In this document: positions 57,987-64,000 of the stretch, one piece after another
How positions within the stretch are numbered: the first letter of the stretch is position 1
How the letters are laid out: every line of letters starts with the position of its first letter
Assembly: GCA_032622095.1 (NCBI GenBank)
Contig: CP136066.1
Coordinates: forward strand, 203,320,978-203,384,977
Source of the DNA: Siphonodentalium dalli
Lineage: Eukaryota; Mollusca; Scaphopoda; Gadilida; Siphonodentaliidae
DNA: 64,000 bases
Reading direction: 5' to 3'
Translations under genes and position numbers: made by a program
The notes under the pieces: generated by a model
The model's input: only the letters and a program-made list of their open reading frames with translations
Told to the model about the DNA's origin: nothing
Database searches by the model: none

Positions 57987-58290
57987 ATATCATTTTTGTT
58001 TCCTTTCTCTCGAGAAAGCAGTACGTCGTTTGGTACGGTTAGGCAGCTGTTAACAAAATGATATGTGGCTAATTTGCATGAAACTGACTTAGGGTCTGGT
58101 CTGAAAAACGGCGGCCATGATGGACGCCATCTTCTCTGGAGTGTACACGGCCACTTTTTGTTCTTGTTAACATTGCTTAAAAGTTGAAGGACATAATAAG
58201 GAACAAAATGAGTGGGGTGAAGTTAAGTCCCGGGGGGGGGGGGGGGGGGGGGGGTTGCAAGGGTACCCCTATTAGCTCACGGACTATAAT

Positions 58291-59450
58291 TACCCCTACA
58301 ACCCTTACAATTAGTTCATAAATATTAAAACACCATCCCATACTAGTAGGCGACAGGCATGCAATGAATATTTGTATGGACTAGTTAGTTAGTTACTTAA
58401 GATAGAGTTATTCCCCTTCAATTGAAAATACATCTTTAGTTTGAATTATGGTACATTCTGGGTGCCAAATGGGGGAATCTTTCTATGATTTTAGTTGTTT
58501 TCTATTTTTCGATGGGCATCTTCTGAGACAAACGGTGATGAATTATAGTATATTAATTATATTTTATGGCATAAATTGTTATTAAAACCGTATATCAAGT
58601 CACTATAAAATATATATAAAAAATAATCGGAGATTCGAAAATTAAGTGGGCCTTTAACCAGACTGAATAATTATCAAACAGTGTTATTTCAAGATTCAGC
58701 TCACTTCTGAGATGGCAGGTTGTGTATTTAATCAAATGTATGTAAGTATTTATCACGTTTTACTATAGATCGTGTTAGTTCAACAGCAACGGCGAATATG
58801 ATGTGTTAATAGCATTTTAAGTTTACATGTTGGTAATTAGCGTTTGTTTCACTACTGTGAGAAGTACTGAGAACATAACATGTTACACCTAATAATATTT
58901 GCTTTTGAAAAGAGCGTACCATATTAGTCTATTCATGATATGGTATAAATAAAGAGCGTTTGTTTCACTACCGTGAGAACATTTTACACCTGATAATATT
59001 TGCTTTTGAAAAAGTACAGACACGTGACTAGCATAAATGCTCGTTTGGAATGACTTATCCAAAGTACGTTTATTTTCAGAAAATTAAACAAGTGGCGACA
59101 GCTCTTTCGCGTCGGCGGCATCTCTAAATATCGTGCGAAAATGCAATTTTTACTGTGAAAGAAAGCATATATGAATATCTCAAGCTCCCAATGGATTGGG
59201 CTAAAAGCTTGAGAGAATACTTAGATGGCAGAAAAAGTTAGTATTATCATATTTACGATTCCACATATCCTAATTTCGATGTAGTTACGATGATGTACCG
59301 TACTACATTTTTTACTTTAATGTATTATTTTATACATAATACAAGCTACAGTGTGCATGTTACTCACTTATTGTAATATATATATAGTCTACTATCCGAT
59401 GGGGCAAAAATCTAAAATTAGCTAAATCAAGCTAATTTCGGTTGGTTGGT
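58291..59450. other. AT-rich, no gene recognised
   Basis: Contains a direct duplication: AGCGTTTGTTTCACTAC(T/C)GT...ATAATATTTGCTTTTGAAAA at about 58838 and 58946. Nothing else identified. Confidence 0.45.
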
Positions 59451-60561
59451 TCACAGTCCTAGGAATCACTGTCCATGTAATATTAAATTTGATTAAAATA
59501 TAACAAATAGATCTAGATATATTACCTCTACTATATAGATATAAGCTACAGTTAGGCAACTTCAGATTTTGTTATTATGTAAATCATCACCTCATTGGCT
59601 GCAGACCACCCTGTGCTCTATCACTAAAACGAACAATTCGATTTTTCGTTCGAAAAAAATGCATTTATCTCCCCACATTTGACATGTGACAATTAAGTTA
59701 ATTGTTCTTAATGTGCTCGTCGGGTCATATCAACTGTACCTTGTCTGAGTTGTACATAAATCGTAATTTTCCATCCAATATTCACATTGAATAACTGTCG
59801 GCTAAATTATCAAGTGACGTAATTCTGCAAAATTGTTTAAAACGGGAAGTTATCAATCCAGTTCCCTATTACACATTACTTTTGCAGCCAAACCCAGCAC
59901 GAGTTATCTCCCATTGCCATTCTTGAGATGCGGAGTTAACTGGGAGCTTGGAATATAAAATTTGCTTTCACATCTCAAGATATCAACCACCCCCAGGGCC
60001 CTACTTGAAAATATATAGATATATTAGTTTGAGATGGTCATTTCTACATTTCTCTAGTAATGAGAATGAGTTAAAATGTGTACTTAGTAGTGTACAACAG
60101 AGCCAGTTTTAACACACCCGACGTCTGTTTACTCACATCCGTAATCCCTTTTATTCGGATTATCACCGGTTGGCTATACGCGAACGAACTATTTACAGAT
60201 TGGGTGGTTTTCTCAGAAATGATTAGGAATCCCCGAGAGTTGGACTTGAATGAATATTCGAGGAACTAACAGACATTTTTCTGGTAAGTGGGTAAAGATA
60301 GAAACAATCTGAATACACCAGCGTTTCAAGAAAAAAATACGGAATATGATGATATAAACTCAGAAAGCGAGAATGTTTGTGTGGCATAAAAATTTGCACT
60401 CTTGTAATTTCGTTCAAATCATCTACCAATGAAAATGCAGAACACAAAATTTTTACTTGCCAAACTGGTATATATATTAATATAATAACTAACTATAATA
60501 TATTGATTTAATATTATTAAATAATATTTTATTCAACTAACAGTGATTCCTAGGGACTGTG
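59451..60561. mobile_element. Putative 1.1-kb TIR element with 10-bp target duplication
   Basis: Left end CACAGTCCTAGGAATCACTG (59452-59471) is mirrored by CAGTGATTCCTAGGGACTGTG at 60541-60561 (one extra base). GTTGGTTGGT flanks both sides (59441-59450, 60562-60571). The interior is AT-rich without a recognisable transposase. A 9-10 bp duplication would fit a Mutator-like element and 8 bp a hAT; the low complexity of the flank limits confidence. Confidence 0.5.
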
Positions 60562-61127
60562 GTTGGTTGGTGTGTCTTTGAAGTTCTTTAAACTAAAGTA
60601 AAGGAGACTTCGCTCTGTAAGGTAGCTCCAAGGTCACTGGTGCAATTGAGCCCTCAATGCTTATTCCACTTTAGTGCTGTACACTGTTGCTAGAGTGTGT
60701 GACGTCAGATGGTGCTGTAAAAAGAACAGTTCCATACAGTGAATGAAGCTGAGCTTTCTTATAGTGAAATGTTTGTATCACTGATGAACCGGAGTACTTC
60801 CATAAGAGTGTTTGGGTTGGTTTGGTAACCCACAAGTGTCTGAAGGTCCATTAATGTGTTTGTAGAATTGTCTTTTGTATCATTTAGAGAGGAAATGTTA
60901 CTATACTAGGAGATCATGTCTCCTGTTTTCGCGCTAAAATCGCCGCGACCAGCAAACAGTGCCGTTGACATTTTCTGTTTAGATTAGACATTGAGACTAC
61001 TTTGGAAAGTTGTTGTGATTGTCAAAACTTTTTGATACAAATTGAGCTGTCATTTTGCTATTAGTGAGAAAACTGGCACGTACCCCAACATACTATTCTT
61101 AAAAAGAAAACTGTCAGAAAACACCTG

Positions 61128-61937
61128 ATGTCTGCCGCAAAGCTGCAGAAGTATCTTGACCGCACAGAAAAAATCCGCCCCAGAGGGAGGCAAACACATA
61201 CTCCAGTCATAATCGGAGATAGTAAAGCAAGATACTTGAAACAAGAGAAAAATCCTGATCACAAGGTCGACTTTGCCATCACCTGGTACCCAAAGGGAGG
61301 AAGAAACACCAACGATAGCCATAGCTGGCTCAAAGACAACATCAGGGATATTGTCAAAACATCAAAGTCTCACCCAATCCATTACTATCTGTGGACAGGT
61401 ACCTGCGATCTGACACAAATCGACAAACAAAACTTCTCATCCCTGAACAGAGACATAACAACACAGCGCATGGTAGACCGCTACAAGCGAGTAATCTCCA
61501 CTGTGAAGGGATATCGCAAAACCGAGGATAAAATCACCATCCTCGAAACGCCTATCTACTCAATAGCAGAGTGGAACAAAGCTGTGAGAAGTAAAGCCAT
61601 CAAAAGGCATCAAACCCAACCAAGGAGATACCATCACGTACCGACCATTCCAAACATCGGAAATCAAGACGACCAACTGACAAGCACCATCAGGGACTTG
61701 AACAAAGCAGTAAAAGACCTGAACAACAGCATTGGTACACGCTCACCTGAATTTTCTTGTGACTTGTCAAGATCCTCAAAACATAAGGCAAGCCAAGGAG
61801 GTCCAAACCACAGAATAACTTACCATAAGTACTGTTTCAGCACAACGCTAGACGGAATCCACCCTGCAAAAACACTCAGCAAAGTCTGGCTGCGGAAGAT
61901 AACAAACCGCATCGCTTTGGACTGTTGGCGGCAATAG
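61128..61937 (+). CDS. LINE ORF1, SGNH/GDSL esterase-like protein
   Basis: A 269-residue protein, intact from ATG to TAG. The SGNH hydrolase blocks are visible: [11 protein letters not shown] (residues 27-37, nucleophile Ser32), a Gly pair at 57-58, WTGTCDLT (89-96, block III, with Cys93 where the family consensus GxND has Asn) and DGIHPAKT (242-249, Asp242 and His245 of the catalytic pair). Residues about 186-200 are compatible with a short helix. In CR1-like elements this esterase-type ORF1 is thought to act in the ribonucleoprotein, possibly on lipid or membrane; its real substrate is unknown. The start is chosen because no upstream in-frame ATG gives a longer frame. The stop codon is followed one base later by the ATG of ORF2. 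No RNA-recognition or zinc-knuckle motif is seen. The replaced block III residue may lower catalysis. Confidence 0.85.
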   Translation: MSAAKLQKYLDRTEKIRPRGRQTHTPVIIGDSKARYLKQEKNPDHKVDFAITWYPKGGRNTNDSHSWLKDNIRDIVKTSKSHPIHYYLWTGTCDLTQIDKQNFSSLNRDITTQRMVDRYKRVISTVKGYRKTEDKITILETPIYSIAEWNKAVRSKAIKRHQTQPRRYHHVPTIPNIGNQDDQLTSTIRDLNKAVKDLNNSIGTRSPEFSCDLSRSSKHKASQGGPNHRITYHKYCFSTTLDGIHPAKTLSKVWLRKITNRIALDCWRQ

Positions 61938-62030
61938 AATGGTTTCCCTACCTGGGAGGTGTGGGCTAGACCGCGCTATACCAGGAGATCAGACTGTGTG
62001 GGCTATACCACGCTATACTGATCTGGAACC
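61935..62030 (+). promoter_or_regulatory. ORF1/ORF2 junction: stop-A-ATG plus repeated structured segment
   Basis: TAG (61935-61937), one A, then ATG (61939-61941). Just downstream GTGTGGGCTA(G/T)ACC(G/A)CGCTATAC occurs twice (61959 and 61996, 37 nt apart). Complementary pairs CCTGG/CCAGG (61951/61981) and CCAGGAGATCAG/CTGATCTGG (61981/62018) could form two stem-loops. By analogy with termination-reinitiation in other non-LTR elements, this could couple ORF2 translation to ORF1. That is inference. Confidence 0.45.
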
Positions 62031-64000
62031 ATTCTATATCCAAATACACCAAAGGAGAAGAAACAGAAACAGAATAGGCATGAGCCTGCTACCACTCCTA
62101 ATGGTCATAGCCTCCATAGCTTTCTTCAATAAAGTCAGCCTATCAACACCAATAAGCAACACCCAAATCGCTGACTACCACTGCATCCAAACACACCGGT
62201 TAAAATACCAGAAGAAATCAGACATGGTAAATTGCAACACCAACAACATGGGCAGGAGAAGATCAGGACTCATCATCTTACTACTGCTATTAATTGCCGG
62301 AGTGGAACAAAACCCAGGCCCGAAGAGGCAAGAACCATCTATATACCCATGTGGCTCGTGCGAGCTAGAAGTTGGATGGGATGCAAAAGCAGTATGTTGT
62401 GATAACTGTGATCTCTGGTACCATGGGTCATGTCTCGAGCTCTGATCTGAAGAATTCAAAAACCTCCAAGACACCAGTATCAAATGGTTCTGCTGTAGAT
62501 GTGACAGCCTCAACGTAGATAGTTGCACCTTTCATAACTATGAATTTAACTCAACTGTACTCTACTATCCCACAAGCTGCCTGGAGTCAACCATGGAAAG
62601 CACAACATCTGCAGCATTCGACCCATTACATACAAGCAGCCCTGTTACAAAAAACAATGACAGAGAGATCGGCACAAATACACCAGGCTCACAAAAAATG
62701 GACACAACAAACGAATCAGTCCCAAGCCTCTATAAACTGCGGGAGAAGGAGAACCTCCGCTTTTTGACGGTAAACTGCAGGAGCGTACAGAAAAACCGAG
62801 CAGAATTAGCAGCAGTCATTGAATACACAAAGCCAGACATAATCATTGGCACTGAATCATGGCTTAAAGGTATACAACCTGGTAAACCAAGAGCAAACGA
62901 TGCTATAAACTCGGCAGAAGTTTTCCCACCAAGCTATAATGCACTGAGGAATGATCGTGGCTCGAGAGGGGCGGTGTCTTCATTGCTACGCATGAAAATA
63001 TTGTAGCTATCGAACAACTTGATCTGATCACAAACTGCGAACTGGAATGGGCATCAATAACAACGTCAAATAAAAAAAACCTATACATCGGATCTTTTTA
63101 TATGGCCCACAGAAATCTAGAAGACATCAAACAGCTAGAGGAATCTCTCAATACCATACAAGATAGAAGGTATAAAGACATCATATTAAGCGGCGACTTC
63201 AACTGCCCAAATATCGACTGGGATAAACTTTGTGTAACAACAGGGGCACAGGATACTGAGATCCAACAAGCATTACTTGACCTGTGTATCCGCAAAGGTC
63301 TGACTCAAACCCACAGACAGCCCACAAGGGAAAACAACCTGCTCGATATAGTTCTAACAAACAACACCTCATTAATAAAGAACTCAAACAACATACCTGG
63401 AATATCGGACCACGACATCATAGTCACTGACTGCCAGATAACACCGTATGCAAAACCACAAAAACAACAAAAGAAACGCTTTGCCTACAACCGGGCTGAC
63501 TGGACTAACCTATCACTAGATCTTAGGTTCCTCTCTGAAGAAATTAGAACAATACCTGGAAATCCCAAAATCAACACCATTTGGGAGACCTTCAGAGATG
63601 GTATAAAGGGCCTGATAGATAAACATATACCATCGGCACCAAAGAGAAGAGACAACCACGTGCCATGGCTAAACAAGCGCCTTATCCGGATACTGAAGAA
63701 AAAAGGGAGACTCTTCAAAAAAGCAAAGAGGACCAACCAATGGGGAGAGTATAAGGCACACCAGAAAACATGTAGGCGAGAAATGAGAAGAGCAGAGTGG
63801 ACCCATGTAAACAGAGTCATTGAAGAGGGGCTGGCAAATAAGAACACAAAGCCATTCTGGAATTATCTGAAATCCAGGAAGCGGGACAACATCGGGATAG
63901 CGCCAATAAAACATCAAGGAAACCTCACAAATGACCCTGTCACGAAAGCAGAACTCTTAAACACCCAGTTCCGCTCTGTATTCACCAAGAAGACAAATAC
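61939..64000 (+). pseudogene. LINE ORF2 (2A-like, PHD finger, APE endonuclease), two lesions, 3' incomplete
   Basis: ORF2 of a CR1-like element; in a live copy it nicks target DNA and reverse-transcribes. From ATG 61939 it has a hydrophobic stretch (residues 49-63), an alternative start MGRRRSG (codon at 62248), [10 protein letters not shown], then the 2A-like GVEQNPGP (residues 121-128). A PHD finger follows: CGSC, CCDNC, WYHGSC, then an in-frame TGA at 62443-62445, then WFCCRC after it in the same frame. The APE endonuclease starts at LTVNCRSVQ (Asn codon 62773) with GTESWL (Glu 62854). One base is missing from a G run near 62967-62972, so the reading frame moves. The new frame holds SGDFNCPNIDW (63189 on), LLDIVLTNN and GISDHDIIV (SDH at 63405) and stays open to 64000. 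The reverse transcriptase lies beyond the window. Confidence 0.85.
62299..62322 (+). other. 2A-like translational recoding motif (GVEQNPGP)
   Basis: The codons read G-V-E-Q-N-P-G-P directly after a leucine-rich stretch, 17 residues after MGRRR. 2A-type peptides make the ribosome skip the Gly-Pro bond, so one frame yields two polypeptides. The core consensus is D-(V/I)-E-x-N-P-G-P; here the Asp position is Gly, which may weaken or abolish skipping. N-terminal 2A-like motifs are known from ORFs of invertebrate non-LTR elements, where they can also act as signal-like leaders. Confidence 0.7.

Larger units (their letters stand above)
51350..58290 (-). repeat. Right arm of the large inverted duplication, invaded
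   Basis: Homologous blocks are 51360-53720 and about 58060-58290. Between them lie insertions absent from the left arm: LINE 54079-55321, foldback 55476-57986. A 124-bp element at 52984-53107 is also arm-specific. Homopolymer G runs (53677, 53977, 58231) correspond to C runs on the other arm or are new. Confidence 0.8.
60572..64000 (+). mobile_element. CR1-like non-LTR retrotransposon, cut by window end
   Basis: The order is a candidate 5' UTR (left edge uncertain), esterase-type ORF1 (61128-61937), a structured junction, then ORF2 with 2A-like motif, PHD finger and APE endonuclease, running off the window before the reverse transcriptase. The combination of esterase and PHD domains is known in CR1-like elements. 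Coding density and GC are visibly higher than in the surrounding DNA. ORF2 is broken twice, so this copy is probably immobile. Confidence 0.85.

Overview
This is a gene-poor, AT-rich stretch of a metazoan nuclear genome, most probably a marine invertebrate (lophotrochozoan or invertebrate deuterostome; I cannot place it more finely). The reasons are the three-part LINE at the right end (SGNH/esterase ORF1, then 2A-like motif, PHD finger and APE endonuclease in ORF2, an architecture known from invertebrate CR1-like elements), other L2/CR1/Jockey-like reverse-transcriptase remnants, many short inverted-repeat DNA elements, long minisatellites and satellites, and no bacterial-style gene packing. 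I could not identify a single host protein-coding gene, rRNA or intact tRNA. Almost every long open frame is an artefact of tandem repeats or part of a decayed retrotransposon.

Layout. 0-12 kb: small hairpin elements (a TA-flanked CAGT-ended family, a TTAA/CCCTT-ended family, foldbacks), a 135-bp tandem array (6.9-7.7 kb), a 41-bp minisatellite of about 34 copies (7.95-9.35 kb) with an unexpanded paralogue next door, and an 85-bp-stem hairpin at 11.2 kb. 12.4-17 kb: a tandem segmental duplication of about 2 kb whose second copy has gained two insertions. 17.5-25.3 kb: TTAA-flanked two-hairpin elements, a 22-bp GC-rich minisatellite (20.1-21.0 kb) and a 327-bp satellite (23.3-25.3 kb). 26.3-28.1 kb: a 168-bp satellite interrupted by an insertion. 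30.7-32.1 kb: a decayed L2-like LINE, followed by a long (CAT)n tract. 33.8-44.6 kb: more TTAA elements, including one whose empty target site survives in a paralogue 2.6 kb away, a tRNA-derived SINE head, a triple palindrome at 43 kb, and LINE remnants at 35 and 44.8 kb.

45-58.3 kb: a large inverted duplication centred near 49.9 kb. Its right arm has been invaded by a LINE (54.1-55.3 kb), a 2.5-kb foldback element with minisatellite-built arms (55.48-57.99 kb) and a 124-bp TIR element. 59.45-60.56 kb: a possible 1.1-kb TIR element with a 10-bp flanking duplication. 60.6-64 kb: the 5' part of a CR1-like LINE, cut by the window end. Its ORF1 is intact. Its ORF2 carries one in-frame stop and one frameshift, so this copy is probably dead, although the design (stop-A-ATG coupling plus a 2A-like motif) is readable.

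There are no operons or pathways here. The sequence records successive waves of retrotransposons, hairpin-forming DNA elements and tandem-repeat expansion. All alignments were made by eye, so percentages and boundaries are approximate.
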